A DNA stretch of 64,000 bases from a bacterium (GTDB lineage: Bacteria; Krumholzibacteriota; Krumholzibacteriia; LZORAL124-64-63). Positions 9,959-19,046 of the stretch are shown piece after piece (within the stretch, counting starts at the first letter, position 1; every line of letters begins with the position of its first letter). The notes under the pieces are model-generated. The model had not been told where the DNA came from, did no database searches, and worked only from the letters and a program-made list of their open reading frames with translations. The stretch lies in NCBI GenBank assembly GCA_024231905.1, contig JAAEQC010000033.1, positions 1-64,000 of the forward strand, written 5' to 3'. Made by a program: the position numbers and the translations under genes.

Positions 9959-11896
9959 CTACAGATACCCTAGAGACTTCAATACTTCCTCGTCTTGCGG
10001 TGACAGGGTGGACGAAGGTGCCTCCCTGTTCATCCAGGACCCGCCCGACAGCGCCCCCCTGATGAGACTCATCAGCTCGATGTATGCGTCCGGTTCCGCC
10101 AAGCGAAGTTCGTCCCCAGAGGAATCCGCGGTCACATCCAGCAGTTCCTGCTTGCGGAAGCCGTCCCACAAAGCCAGTCGCTCCGGTGTTCTGACCCCGA
10201 ACGTATGATAGGCACTGATCGTCCGTATCAGGATATGGTCGCGACCCTCTCGGCGACCTTCCAGGAGCTGAAGAAAACGGCGCGGCCAGCGGCCATCCTC
10301 GGGCAGCCGCAGCCCGACCGTGTTCAGAAGCATTGGCATGATGTCTTCTACGGACAGGAAGGCATCTCTGCGATCGACCCAACCCGAGAATTTCGACTCG
10401 GGCCAAACGATCAACGGTACTTGGGTCATCTCGTCGTAGACCGTCGTGCAGTGGTCGTAGTAGCCATGCTCTCCCATGGCCTCCCCGTGGTCCGAGGTCA
10501 CGACGATGATCAATTCACGTTCACGGTCAAGTGCTTGCCAGGATTCGAGAATCCGACCGAGCGAGGCGTCGATGCGGTGCAGGTTGCCGTCGTAGAGGTC
10601 GGACACGCGTTCGGCCAGACAGGCGGGAACCTCCTCTCCCCCTTGCTCGATAGCGCGAACATCATCCAGGCGAACCAGGTCTTTGCCGCAACCATCGTCG
10701 CGGCGCCAGAGATCGTGCTCCGGGCCTGGCGCATAAGGTAGATGAGGCGGAAGCAGATGCAGGTAGGTGAAGACGGGCTCGTGCGGTAGTCCATCCGCGA
10801 GTCGACCGCTGAACAAACGTTCCGGCGCCTCCAGATCGAGCACGTGGTAACCATCCCTCTTCCACATCTCGTAGAACTCGTCGAATCCCTGGTCGGTGCC
10901 CGTCGCGACAGAGAAATTCGGATTCTGCGAGACACCCAGAGTGTGGTAGCCCGCCGCACCGAAGACCTCAGCCATGGTGACCGCCGAGTCGGTCAGGGCA
11001 TCGCCTTCCTCCCACACCCCCCGCACCACGTTGTGCTCGAACCACGGCAACCCGGTCAGGACCGAGGGCACCGCACAGCGAGTATAGGAAGCATTGGAGA
11101 ACACGCTCGTGAAACAGACCGCCTCGGCAGCCAATCGGGCGAGATTGGGCGTCGTCGTGCGCTCGTATCCGCCGGCAGCCACACGATCGAACCTCGTTGC
11201 GTCGAGGAGCACGAAGAGCACGTCGGGCATACCTGCGAGATCGTCGCATCCGGCACGCTCGCGCCCCTGAACATCCATCAGTTCCCAGGCCTTGTCCACG
11301 CGACCATCTCGCCACGACCGCCAATGTTCCCGGTCCGCCGCGGACAGCATCGCGGAGATCTCGATGCTTCGCAGGAACACGGCACGACTGGATTCTGCCG
11401 ATTCCGGCTCCAGTCCGATCGCATGCAGGTCCAGGCTCGATCTAAAAACGATCCGGTTCATACCATTAACGACCATGTGTTCGGGCAGGAGCACTTCAAT
11501 GGTGTGTTCTTCCCATCCGCCCTGAAGCGCCTGAACGGCGATCGGTTTTCCATTCAGCTCGAGAGACAATTCCTGGCCCGCCGCCGCCAGGTCGGGATGA
11601 GTTGAACACACGACTTCGAGGCGGCACTCGCGGCCCAGTAGCCGGAACCAGGCATGGGAAGAATCGCCGGTCGCCCAGAGTCCCGGACTGGCGTCCTTGA
11701 GCCACGTGTCCCCGAAGAGGTGGACTCCAAAATCGTCGCCGTAGATATCCGCCTCCAAGCGTTCCGACTTGCTACGGGAGAAATCGAAATCTACGAGGAT
11801 TTCCCGCTGCGGGTCCTCATTGCCGCAGCCGCCTACCAGAGCGGCGATAAGCAGCGGCAGGGAGAAGGCAACCAAGCCGGTGTTCGATGTTTTCAC
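9959..11896 (-). CDS. sulfatase/phosphotransferase-like lipoprotein with N-terminal accessory domain
   Basis: Starting at GTG 11894-11896, the protein has 645 residues. A lipoprotein signal ends in VGGC with lipidated Cys24. Residues about 25-205 form a beta-rich domain, and the alkaline-phosphatase-fold domain begins at MPDVLFVLLDATRFDR. The later metal site TSDHGEAMGEHG is typical of sulfatases. The nucleophile region reads SYTRCAVPSVLTG. The canonical formylglycine motif C/S-x-P-x-R is absent, because the Cys is three residues before the Pro and no Arg follows. A Thr five residues before the Pro is shared with the decayed paralogue at 16421. This points to a phosphoglycerol-transferase-like or other Thr-dependent enzyme rather than a true sulfatase, as inference. 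It acts at the periplasmic or outer membrane surface. Confidence 0.8.
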   Translation of the reverse strand: MKTSNTGLVAFSLPLLIAALVGGCGNEDPQREILVDFDFSRSKSERLEADIYGDDFGVHLFGDTWLKDASPGLWATGDSSHAWFRLLGRECRLEVVCSTHPDLAAAGQELSLELNGKPIAVQALQGGWEEHTIEVLLPEHMVVNGMNRIVFRSSLDLHAIGLEPESAESSRAVFLRSIEISAMLSAADREHWRSWRDGRVDKAWELMDVQGRERAGCDDLAGMPDVLFVLLDATRFDRVAAGGYERTTTPNLARLAAEAVCFTSVFSNASYTRCAVPSVLTGLPWFEHNVVRGVWEEGDALTDSAVTMAEVFGAAGYHTLGVSQNPNFSVATGTDQGFDEFYEMWKRDGYHVLDLEAPERLFSGRLADGLPHEPVFTYLHLLPPHLPYAPGPEHDLWRRDDGCGKDLVRLDDVRAIEQGGEEVPACLAERVSDLYDGNLHRIDASLGRILESWQALDRERELIIVVTSDHGEAMGEHGYYDHCTTVYDEMTQVPLIVWPESKFSGWVDRRDAFLSVEDIMPMLLNTVGLRLPEDGRWPRRFLQLLEGRREGRDHILIRTISAYHTFGVRTPERLALWDGFRKQELLDVTADSSGDELRLAEPDAYIELMSLIRGALSGGSWMNREAPSSTLSPQDEEVLKSLGYL

Positions 11897-12006
11897 ATGC
11901 GCTCCAATTCGGCGTTGCACCGAGCGACAACAGCGGCAATCATGCATCTGCGCGCGGCGGCATTACGGCTTTCGTGCCGGCTCGATTCTCGGTGAAGAGG
12001 GCAGGT

Positions 12007-13794
12007 ATGTCCACAGAGACAACAGAGCATTCGTGGGGAACCTGGAAACCGGTGCGAGCACGGTTCTGGCTCCTGGCAGCGATAATCGTCATAGCGGCCG
12101 CCACCGTATGGTATACGCCGGTCCAGTACACCGGGTCCGACTCGCGAGGCGCGCTTCTGACCAGTCAGACCCTGATCAAGACCGGATCGGTTCGTCTAGA
12201 CGCCACGGAGGCGGACACCGACAGCTACGGCTACCGAGTCCACGAACACAGAGGCCACACCTACTACTACTTCCCCGTAGGATCGCCGGTTCTCGCACTT
12301 CCGGTGACCCTCGCCGCCACCGCCTTCGGTGCCGACCTCGAGAAACCGGCCACCGATCACCGGTTGCAGCGTCTGCTCGCCGTACTGACCTTGGCCCTCG
12401 CTTGCGGCATCGTGTTCATCTGGGCGGCGGGGCGTACGGGACTGGCGCGGGCGACAGTGTTGACGGCAGCCGTCGTGTGGGGCTCGTCCGTGATGAGTAC
12501 GGGGGCCACCGCGTACTGGAGTTCCAACTGGGCGGTCATCCTCAACGCAGCCGCCCTCTTTCTGCTCTCCCATCGCCGGGAGACCGACGACCCCGGCCGC
12601 CTCGTACTGCTCGCGACGCTGTTGTTCTGGTCCTATCTATGCCGTCCGACGGGTGCCGTGGCGGTGGTCGTCGTGGGGCTCCTGCTGGTGTTCACGCTCC
12701 GTTGGCGAGCCTGGCCCTACGCGGTGGCATTGACGTTCTGGGCCACCTTCTTCCTGGTTTGGAGCTTGCTCGAATTCGGCGAGCCGCTTCCGGCCTACTA
12801 CATGCCGGGCCGCATCGAATCCGACGGCCTGTCGAGCGCGGCGCTGGCCGGGCACCTGATCAGCCCTTCGCGCGGGCTGCTCGTCCACAGCCCCTATATC
12901 GCCGTGGTGATCTGCGGCCTGGCCTGGCGTTGGCGATCGTTTCTTCGCTCGCCCCTGAGCATCGCCTGCGCCGCGTGGCTCGGACTGCACTGGCTCGCCA
13001 TTTCCCAGTTCCCCCATTGGTGGGCCGGTCATTCGTTCGGCGCCCGACTTTGGACCGAAGTGATGCCCGCCGGTGCGGCCTTGGCGCTCTCGGCAATCCG
13101 GTGGGTGGACAGGGACGGCACACGGACCGGTCGGCGTATCTGGTTCACCGCGCTCCTGCTGACGGCCGCCACCTCCGTGTTCATCAATACCGCGCAAGGG
13201 CTGTATCATGATCCGAGCTACATGTGGAACAGAAGCCCCGACATCGATCATCATCCGGAGTTCCTAACGGACTGGCGTTTCCCGCAGTTCCTGGCCACCG
13301 ATGCCCACAACAACCGGCGATTCCTGGCCGTGACGGAAGCGCCGCCGCCTCTCCGTCTAGACGTAGCGGTATCGGCGACGGACGAGCGGATCGAATTCAA
13401 CAACTGGAACCAGCCCGAGTGGGGAGGTGAGCAGCCCTTCCGCTGGTCCCGGGGTACCCGCCCGCTCGTGGTGTTCTCCCTGAGACCGGACGAGGGAGCG
13501 CCGCCGACACATCTCGCACTCGATCTCGGCGCCTTCGGCAGACAGGACGTGACCGTACTCCTTGACGAACGTGAGATCGGCACACTCCACATCGCGGATT
13601 TCGCACCCGAACGACACGAGCTCGAATTGCCCGAAACCTGGTGCTCCGGGGAATCCCTCCGAGCCTGTCGCCATGTCCTGGGTTTCCAGATCCGTCGGCC
13701 CAGCTTCGGGCGGCAGGATCCGCGCCGCATCGCCATCAGTTTCTGGGGAATGACTTTGACCAGTAACGATCACACACAGGGGGATCGACCATGA
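12007..13794 (+). CDS. polytopic GT-C-like membrane protein with C-terminal beta domain
   Basis: With ATG at 12007, preceded by GAAGAGGGCAGGT, the protein has 595 residues. There are about ten membrane helices from residue 20 to 400. The first periplasmic loop holds YTGSDSRGALLTSQTLIKTG; an acidic residue at this place is where GT-C glycosyltransferases (PMT/ArnT type) keep their catalytic Asp. After the membrane part comes a soluble beta-rich domain with DVTVLLDEREIGTLHI, similar in feel to the accessory domain of the adjacent sulfatase. It probably transfers a sugar or other group from a lipid carrier on the outer face of the inner membrane. It is divergent from the sulfatase gene and overlaps the following methyltransferase by 4 bp. 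Confidence 0.65.
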   Translation: MSTETTEHSWGTWKPVRARFWLLAAIIVIAAATVWYTPVQYTGSDSRGALLTSQTLIKTGSVRLDATEADTDSYGYRVHEHRGHTYYYFPVGSPVLALPVTLAATAFGADLEKPATDHRLQRLLAVLTLALACGIVFIWAAGRTGLARATVLTAAVVWGSSVMSTGATAYWSSNWAVILNAAALFLLSHRRETDDPGRLVLLATLLFWSYLCRPTGAVAVVVVGLLLVFTLRWRAWPYAVALTFWATFFLVWSLLEFGEPLPAYYMPGRIESDGLSSAALAGHLISPSRGLLVHSPYIAVVICGLAWRWRSFLRSPLSIACAAWLGLHWLAISQFPHWWAGHSFGARLWTEVMPAGAALALSAIRWVDRDGTRTGRRIWFTALLLTAATSVFINTAQGLYHDPSYMWNRSPDIDHHPEFLTDWRFPQFLATDAHNNRRFLAVTEAPPPLRLDVAVSATDERIEFNNWNQPEWGGEQPFRWSRGTRPLVVFSLRPDEGAPPTHLALDLGAFGRQDVTVLLDEREIGTLHIADFAPERHELELPETWCSGESLRACRHVLGFQIRRPSFGRQDPRRIAISFWGMTLTSNDHTQGDRP

Positions 13795-14669
13795 CCGACG
13801 CGTTCGCAGTCTATCGTCGGATTTACCGACAGGGTGCCGCCATGGGCCGGAGGCATTTCAACCGTCGCGGCATCGCCTGCGCCGGATTGAAGCGGAGCTT
13901 GGGCTTCGTCATCCAGCCCGTTGAAAACTGGTCGCGCTACCCGGAACTCGCCACAGCGCTCGATCTCATGGACGACATCCGTCCGGGAAGTCGCATTCTC
14001 GATCTCGGGTCCCCGAAGATGCTGGGACTCATCCTCGCCGACCGTCACCCGGCAACCTTCGTCCTGACCGACATCTGGCCCGAGGCGGTGGACGAGATCA
14101 GGGAACTCGTTGCTGCTAACCGCAAACGGCTACAAGGTGAGGTCGAGCTTGGGACCGCAGATCTGACCGACTTGCGGGATCACGCCACATGCTCCTACGA
14201 CTGGCTCTACTCCGTGTCGGTGATCGAGCACATCGAGGATCTCGAAGCCACACGACGAGGCCTGCGCGAGATGGTCCGGGTCCTCGCTCCGGGCGGGCGG
14301 GCCATCATCTCGGTTCCGGTCGAACCGATCCACCGGAAGGCCTACCGCGAGAACGGCGTCTATGGGCGCGAAGGGGACGGCGAACAAGCCTTCTTTTCCC
14401 ACTATTTCGACAAAGGGAGTCTGACGGAAATCCTCGAGTCGATTCCCGATCTCCAGCTTACCGACATGTTCTATTCGCGGTGGCACGATCAGGCCTTGCG
14501 CATGCGATGCTGGACGCGCGTACCGCAGAAGATCCGAGGAATTCTGGGGCCGGTCAATCTGATACTGGCGCCATCGGCGGCGACGGTGACCCGCGAGAGC
14601 ATGGACGATCTGCAGATCGATTCCAACGGAGACATCATCTTGCGCTTCAGAAAAGCAGCCGTCGACTAG
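13791..14669 (+). CDS. class I SAM-dependent methyltransferase
   Basis: This 292-residue protein has a methyltransferase core: IRPGSRILDLGSPKMLGLIL (SAM loop), TFVLTDIWPEAV, YSVSVIEHIEDLEATRRGLR and VRVLAPGGRAIISVPVE. The EHIED and LAPGG motifs are typical of Methyltransf_11 enzymes acting on lipids or glycans. The SAM loop is unusual, with DLGSPK where DxGxGxG is expected. Its ATG overlaps the TGA of the GT-C-like gene (ATGA), so it is probably a modifying enzyme in the same pathway. It converges with the next methyltransferase gene, and the two stop codons share the palindrome CTAG. Confidence 0.83.
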   Translation: MTDAFAVYRRIYRQGAAMGRRHFNRRGIACAGLKRSLGFVIQPVENWSRYPELATALDLMDDIRPGSRILDLGSPKMLGLILADRHPATFVLTDIWPEAVDEIRELVAANRKRLQGEVELGTADLTDLRDHATCSYDWLYSVSVIEHIEDLEATRRGLREMVRVLAPGGRAIISVPVEPIHRKAYRENGVYGREGDGEQAFFSHYFDKGSLTEILESIPDLQLTDMFYSRWHDQALRMRCWTRVPQKIRGILGPVNLILAPSAATVTRESMDDLQIDSNGDIILRFRKAAVD

Positions 14670-16063
14670 CCCGCAGCACGGTCATCGGGTCGGGCCAACC
14701 TACGCATCAAATGCAGGGAGCGTTCCGTGCCGGGGATGGGTTGAACGTCCACCGTTTCGTGCGTAGCCGCGAACGCTGCTTTGAAACCCTCCGGCGCGTA
14801 CTCCGGAAATACATCCTCGCGGGTGGCCAGCAACCGCCGCACCTGGCTGTCGGACTTGGGCACGAATTCCACGATCAGCCAGCGGGCTGCCGCGGCAAAG
14901 AACTCGGCCACGCGCGCGAGCGGCACGTTGTTGCCGATGGCCAGGTGGTGCACCAGGGCCAGGGCCAGGACCAGGTCCGCCGGTCCCCGGTTCAGCAGCG
15001 AGTCGCGTTCGGCGTGGCCCCAGCCCAGAGCGGGACTGGGGTTGGTCAGGTCCATCAGCAGCGGCAGGAGATTCTCCTCCCCTGTCTCCTTGACCCGGCG
15101 GTAGTTGAACTCCACGGCCACCGGGTCGATGTCGGCGGCCACGGTGAAGATGCCTCGCCCGGTCGCCACCCGGCTGAAGGTGCCGTTATTGGCGCCCAGG
15201 TCCCAGGCCGTCCGGGCTTCGGTGCGGGCGACGAAGCCGTCCACCAGGTCCCGTTTCGCCTGTAGGGACGCGTCGCTGTAGTTGGTGTCGTCGTAGTAGG
15301 CGCCCCATTCGGTGGCGGGCGGCTTCCACTGGAGGCGACGCACGGCCCCACGCAGGCTGTCGACGATGCCCTCGAAGCTACGCCGTCCCACGCGAGCCAC
15401 CTTGGACTTGCCCTTGTCCTGATGCTTCCGCTGGCTCGCCGCGTGGGCGTGCACGTGCATCAGGAGACCCGGCCGGAGCTTCGAGCGCGCGGGCAGCAGC
15501 TTGCTGGCCAGGTCCAGGGGCACACCGTCCATGTTGGTGCGTAGCAGATTGCCCAGTCGGATGTCCCGCTGGGCCATGAGCGCCAGGGGCGCCAGGAAGT
15601 GCTGGCAGAACTGGCGGTAGGCAACCCAGGGCGAGCCCTCCTCATAAGGGGTGAAACTCAGGGTGTCGATGAGGACCGGCTTGCCCCGGTGGAACTGGAT
15701 GTTGTAGGCCGACGCGTCTTTGAGGACCAGGTCGTGCCTCAGGGCCACCTTCTGGATGGCCAGGGATCGAAGGGCCGCGTCCTTGAGCTGGGAGAAGGAC
15801 CACTCGTAGGGATAGCTGACGAAGGGTATCTCCTCGGGGGCGATGACCTTCCAGGCGCCGGGACCGGTAGCCGGGGCCACGTCCAGTTCCTCGTGGGGGA
15901 TCAGCCAGCCCTTGCTCGTGAGTTTCTCGTAGAGTCCCGACTCCATGAGCGCCCGGTAGTCGTCGGCATAGACCTCGTTCACCTGACGCAGCAGGCGCCC
16001 ACCGGCACGGAAGAGGAAACCGCTGGGATCGCGAAAAGATGCGGGATGGACGCCGTCAGTCAT
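14666..16063 (-). CDS. NoeA-like two-domain methyltransferase
   Basis: Starting at ATG 16061-16063, the protein has 465 residues. The N-terminal half contains LKDASAYNIQFHRGKPVLID, a kinase-like motif seen in NoeA-type nodulation methyltransferases. The C-terminal half has the SAM loop TAWDLGANNGTFSRVA and the acidic VAADIDPVAVEFN. The combination is usual for methyltransferases in surface-polysaccharide clusters. The start overlaps the stop of the 79-residue YIDPGTG gene by 8 bp, so the pair is probably co-translated. Acceptor unknown. Confidence 0.8.
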   Translation of the reverse strand: MTDGVHPASFRDPSGFLFRAGGRLLRQVNEVYADDYRALMESGLYEKLTSKGWLIPHEELDVAPATGPGAWKVIAPEEIPFVSYPYEWSFSQLKDAALRSLAIQKVALRHDLVLKDASAYNIQFHRGKPVLIDTLSFTPYEEGSPWVAYRQFCQHFLAPLALMAQRDIRLGNLLRTNMDGVPLDLASKLLPARSKLRPGLLMHVHAHAASQRKHQDKGKSKVARVGRRSFEGIVDSLRGAVRRLQWKPPATEWGAYYDDTNYSDASLQAKRDLVDGFVARTEARTAWDLGANNGTFSRVATGRGIFTVAADIDPVAVEFNYRRVKETGEENLLPLLMDLTNPSPALGWGHAERDSLLNRGPADLVLALALVHHLAIGNNVPLARVAEFFAAAARWLIVEFVPKSDSQVRRLLATREDVFPEYAPEGFKAAFAATHETVDVQPIPGTERSLHLMRRLARPDDRAAG

Positions 16064-16295
16064 CGAGATCGTCGTCCTCGTCCGCCGGCCGCTTGCCGAA
16101 GAAGGCGGCGATGCGCCGCCAGAAGATCTTGATGGCCACGCCGGCGCCAACCACGGCCGCCAGAATGCCCTGCAGGACAAAGGAGCCGGTACCCGGATCG
16201 ATGTAGGCCACAGCGGCGGCGGGGAACAGGCAGTCGGCGATGAGCAGGATCGCGAGTACCGCTGCGAATCGGCGTGACTGGCTTGAGCGTACCAC
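16056..16295 (-). CDS. small YIDPGTG membrane protein
   Basis: GTG at 16293-16295 with GGAG nine bases upstream gives a 79-residue protein. It has a basic N-terminus, a hydrophobic signal segment, then AVAYIDPGTGSFVLQGILAA, a second hydrophobic helix, a basic IFWRRIAAFFGKR and an acidic tail EDDDLDD. The Y-I-D-P-G-T-G-S element just after the first hydrophobic segment recurs at the N-terminus of the phosphodiesterase at 6445-8589 as YIGPGAG. Proteins of this type sit near AP-superfamily and polysaccharide genes, but I know of no assigned function. It overlaps the NoeA-like gene by 8 bp. A longer upstream reading to 16388 lacks a comparable ribosome site. Confidence 0.75.
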   Translation of the reverse strand: MVRSSQSRRFAAVLAILLIADCLFPAAAVAYIDPGTGSFVLQGILAAVVGAGVAIKIFWRRIAAFFGKRPADEDDDLDD

Positions 16296-16420
16296 TGCGT
16301 TCTCCTCGGAATGCGGACGGATATGAATGTTCAGCGCGAAAGTATTTGCTAGGATCCGCCGTGTAAATACCTGTTTCGATACCGCCATTCCATCGGTGAT
16401 CTCTGCCGGAGGAACGACAC

Positions 16421-17645
16421 GTGCCGGACTTCATTCCCCAGCCGGGGCCCTCCCCATATTTCTGCAACTACTGGCCATGTCGACGTTCGCCTTCGCCCAA
16501 CCATTGCTGGATATCGTCCGGCGGCATCCCCAGTTCCTGGTGGTCAACCGCACAGATTGGACCGCCCTGGTCGGCGCCGCTGCTGGATGGTGGGCCTTCC
16601 GGCGTTTGTCTCCCGTTCGCGAGAACCTCGTACTGCTGGCCTTGACGGTTCCCGTGTTCGTGGGCCTCTTCGTCTTTTCCGATAGTGTCCGAACGGCGGT
16701 CGGACCGGCGGAATGGGCAGGGCACGGCGTTGGGTCCACGACCGAATCCGTACCCGTCGTGCTCGTCATCCTGGACGAGCTCCCGCTCGCGACCCTCCTG
16801 GACTCCACGTCGGACATCGACGAACGGTTGTTTCCGAACTTCAACCGTCTCGCGGCCCAGGCCACTTGGTATCCGCGGACCGCCAGCGTGAGCGGCGCCA
16901 CGTTGCGCGCCGTCCCGTCCATCCTGACGGGCCGGCTCAGTGACTGGGACCAACCGCCGAACCTGGGCGGACATCCGGAAAACCTGTTCACCGTGCTGGG
17001 CCCCACACACCGGATCCTCGCCGCCGAGGCCCAGACAGCTCTCTGTACTGCCGAGTACACCAGCCAACCCTATTCGGACTCTGCCGGCCGATTCTCGCAC
17101 CTGCTGGACGACGTTTCCATCCTCATGCGCCATGTGCTCTACCCGCGCGAGTTTCGCGCCGGCCTACCCCCATCGGCAACAAGTGGAACGATTTCGCGGG
17201 GGACGACCGATCGATCTGGCGCAACATCCGCCACGGCGAGTTTCGAACATTCGTCGACGGTATCGAACGTACGGACGAGCCGCTCCTGGCCGTGATCCAT
17301 ACGCTTCTGCCCCACAACCGCTATCGTCATTACCCGGACGGCAGGATCTACAACTGGCGCGAGGTGATGGACCACGTAGTCGACGGCGTATGGATAGACG
17401 ATCCGCTGGCGGTCCGGGATTCCTACCGCCGCCACCTGGTGCAGACCGTGAGTGTCGATCGCCTGCTCGGGGAGTTGCTGGACCGGCTCGAAGCATAGGA
17501 TCTCCTGGACAAGGCCATACTCGTGGTGACCGCCGATCAAGGCGCCTGTTTCTCGCCCGGCCAACCGATCCGGAAACTCTCCGAGGACAACGTCCACGAC
17601 ATCATGTCGGTGCCGTTGTTCATCAAGTACCCCGGGCAGGACATT
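16421..17645 (+). pseudogene. decayed membrane-bound sulfatase-like gene
   Basis: Homology-like sequence is spread over three reading frames. A GTG at 16421, six bases after GGAGG, starts VPDFIPQPG. The frame must shift near 16440 to reach LPIFLQLLAMSTFAFAQPLL and two membrane spans. The catalytic domain follows with VPVVLVILDELPLATLLDS and SGATLRAVPSILTGRL. The frame shifts again near 17165 to PIGNKWNDFAGDDRSIW. A TAG at 17496-17498 then interrupts LLDRLEA/DLLDKAILVVTADQG. Recognisable sequence ends near FIKYPGQ at about 17640, well before a normal C-terminus. Two indels, one in-frame stop and 3' truncation make a functional product very unlikely. Sequencing error would have to account for three independent lesions. 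Confidence 0.85.
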
Positions 17646-17724
17646 CCTCGGCGTCGGCGTGGCTGCGGTGGAGGTTCGAGGGGGCGTCGACTAGCGGGTG
17701 GTCGCTGCAGGTTTCGGAGGCCTG

Positions 17725-18303
17725 TCATTCGTCCGTTTCTACCGACGCCGCAACCAGATCGGCCCAATCCGCCCGCTCGGCCACAGTGAACTCAGCGATC
17801 AGCCGCACCCCCTTGATGAAGACGGACCGGTGCTTGCCGTCCTCGCCCATCTGACCCTTGGCCGGACGCAGGACGACCTCGTTCACGCCCTCGTGGATGG
17901 CGATGGGCGGTACTCGTCCCACGCACATGACCCGCTGCCAGCCCTGGTCCACCGGGTGGGTGCCCAGGTCGTAACCGTTCCAGACGATGGTCAGGGCCTG
18001 CCCCCGCTCGGACAGTCCAGGCGTGGTGCTGCAATCGAACTCCACCCGCAGGCGTTGGCCCGTGGCGGCCAGGCGCAGGACCGCCTCCTCCGCCGTGATC
18101 CAGCGCCCGTTGGTCTCGATCCCCCCGAAACCTTCCCCGAACTCGTGCAGGTGGTTGGGCACCGTGTCCCGGTTGCTGGTGGTGAAGAGGTCCTGGGCCT
18201 GGAACTCGAAATCGGCCAGGTAGACGGTGGTGCGTTCCTCGCTGCAACCCGCCAGCAGAAACGAAGCGATGAACAGGAGCAGGTTCACGGTGCGGTTGGT
18301 CAT
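17725..18303 (-). CDS. lipoprotein homologous to the sulfatase N-terminal domain
   Basis: ATG at 18301-18303, preceded by GAAGAGG, gives a 192-residue lipoprotein with lipobox LLAGC (Cys20). The mature part contains RLRVEFDCSTTPGLSERGQA, then WNGYDLG, then a GW, GVNEVVLR and ERADW. Residues 25-205 of the sulfatase-like lipoprotein at 9959-11896 show the same succession of elements: CRLEVVCSTHPDLAAAGQEL, LNGKPI, GGW, GMNRIVFR and DREHW. The two are therefore paralogous domains, one free and one fused to an enzyme. The beta-rich pattern suggests a carbohydrate-binding-like sandwich, as inference. No enzymatic motif is visible. It converges with the decayed sulfatase. Confidence 0.75.
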   Translation of the reverse strand: MTNRTVNLLLFIASFLLAGCSEERTTVYLADFEFQAQDLFTTSNRDTVPNHLHEFGEGFGGIETNGRWITAEEAVLRLAATGQRLRVEFDCSTTPGLSERGQALTIVWNGYDLGTHPVDQGWQRVMCVGRVPPIAIHEGVNEVVLRPAKGQMGEDGKHRSVFIKGVRLIAEFTVAERADWADLVAASVETDE

Positions 18304-18454
18304 GGACGGGCCTCTTCGAACGTTGCGGGATGCCATGATGGACATCCGTAGTATCGGCAGGGACCGGACGAAGTCAACTCCCGGCGGACCGATTCCCTGG
18401 CGGCCGGGCCCGCGCGCCGTAGCTTGTGTCCCAACCCGTTTCCCGGAGGAACCC

Positions 18455-19045
18455 ATGAAGCTCGTCGTCATCGCCCTGGTCCTGCTCACCCTCCTCGGCA
18501 CCGGCGTAGCCCTTTTCGTCATGCGCGGCGCCCTGCAGGGCGGCGTCCAGTCCCCAACCAAAACCTCCGGCGGCCGTCTGTGGGACTTCGCCACCACCTC
18601 CCTGGACGGCCAGTCCGCCGATCTGGCCGGCTACGAAGGCCGGGTCGCCCTGGTTGTCAACGTGGCCAGCAAGTGCGGTTTCACCCCCCAGTATGCGGGA
18701 CTCGAAACGCTCTACCGGGACAAGCAGGACCTGGGCTTCGTGGTCCTCGGCTTCCCCAGCAACGACTTCATGGGCCAGGAACCGGGCACGGCCACGGAGA
18801 TCCGCACCTTCTGCACCGACGAGTACGGGGTGACCTTTCCACTCTTCGCCAAGCGGCCCGTGACGGGTGCGCAGAAGGACGAGATCTACGCCTGGCTCAC
18901 CGCCGGCGGCCTGGAAGAACCGTCCTGGAACTTCACCAAATACCTGGTGGGAAGGGATGGGCAGGTCATCGCTCGCTTCGGGCCCCGCACCAAGCCCGAC
19001 GACCCGGAACTCCTGGCGGCCATCGACAGGGCCCTGGGCGAATAG
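18455..19045 (+). CDS. membrane-anchored glutathione peroxidase-family protein
   Basis: ATG at 18455 follows GGAGG and yields 196 residues. Residues 3-24 form an uncleaved-looking membrane anchor, so the enzyme probably faces the periplasm. The thioredoxin-fold domain contains VNVASKCGFTPQY, with peroxidatic Cys74. It also has the partner residues Gln108 in FPSNDFMGQEPG and Trp158-Asn159 in SWNFTKYLV, the full catalytic set of Cys-type GPx enzymes. These usually reduce peroxides with thioredoxin rather than glutathione. The gene is monocistronic and convergent with the cupin gene, with a one-base gap. Confidence 0.92.
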   Translation: MKLVVIALVLLTLLGTGVALFVMRGALQGGVQSPTKTSGGRLWDFATTSLDGQSADLAGYEGRVALVVNVASKCGFTPQYAGLETLYRDKQDLGFVVLGFPSNDFMGQEPGTATEIRTFCTDEYGVTFPLFAKRPVTGAQKDEIYAWLTAGGLEEPSWNFTKYLVGRDGQVIARFGPRTKPDDPELLAAIDRALGE

Positions 19046-19046
19046 G

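Noticed and set aside
9959..11896. Classical sulfatase with formylglycine
   Set aside because: The C/S-x-P-x-R sequence is not present around the active-site block.
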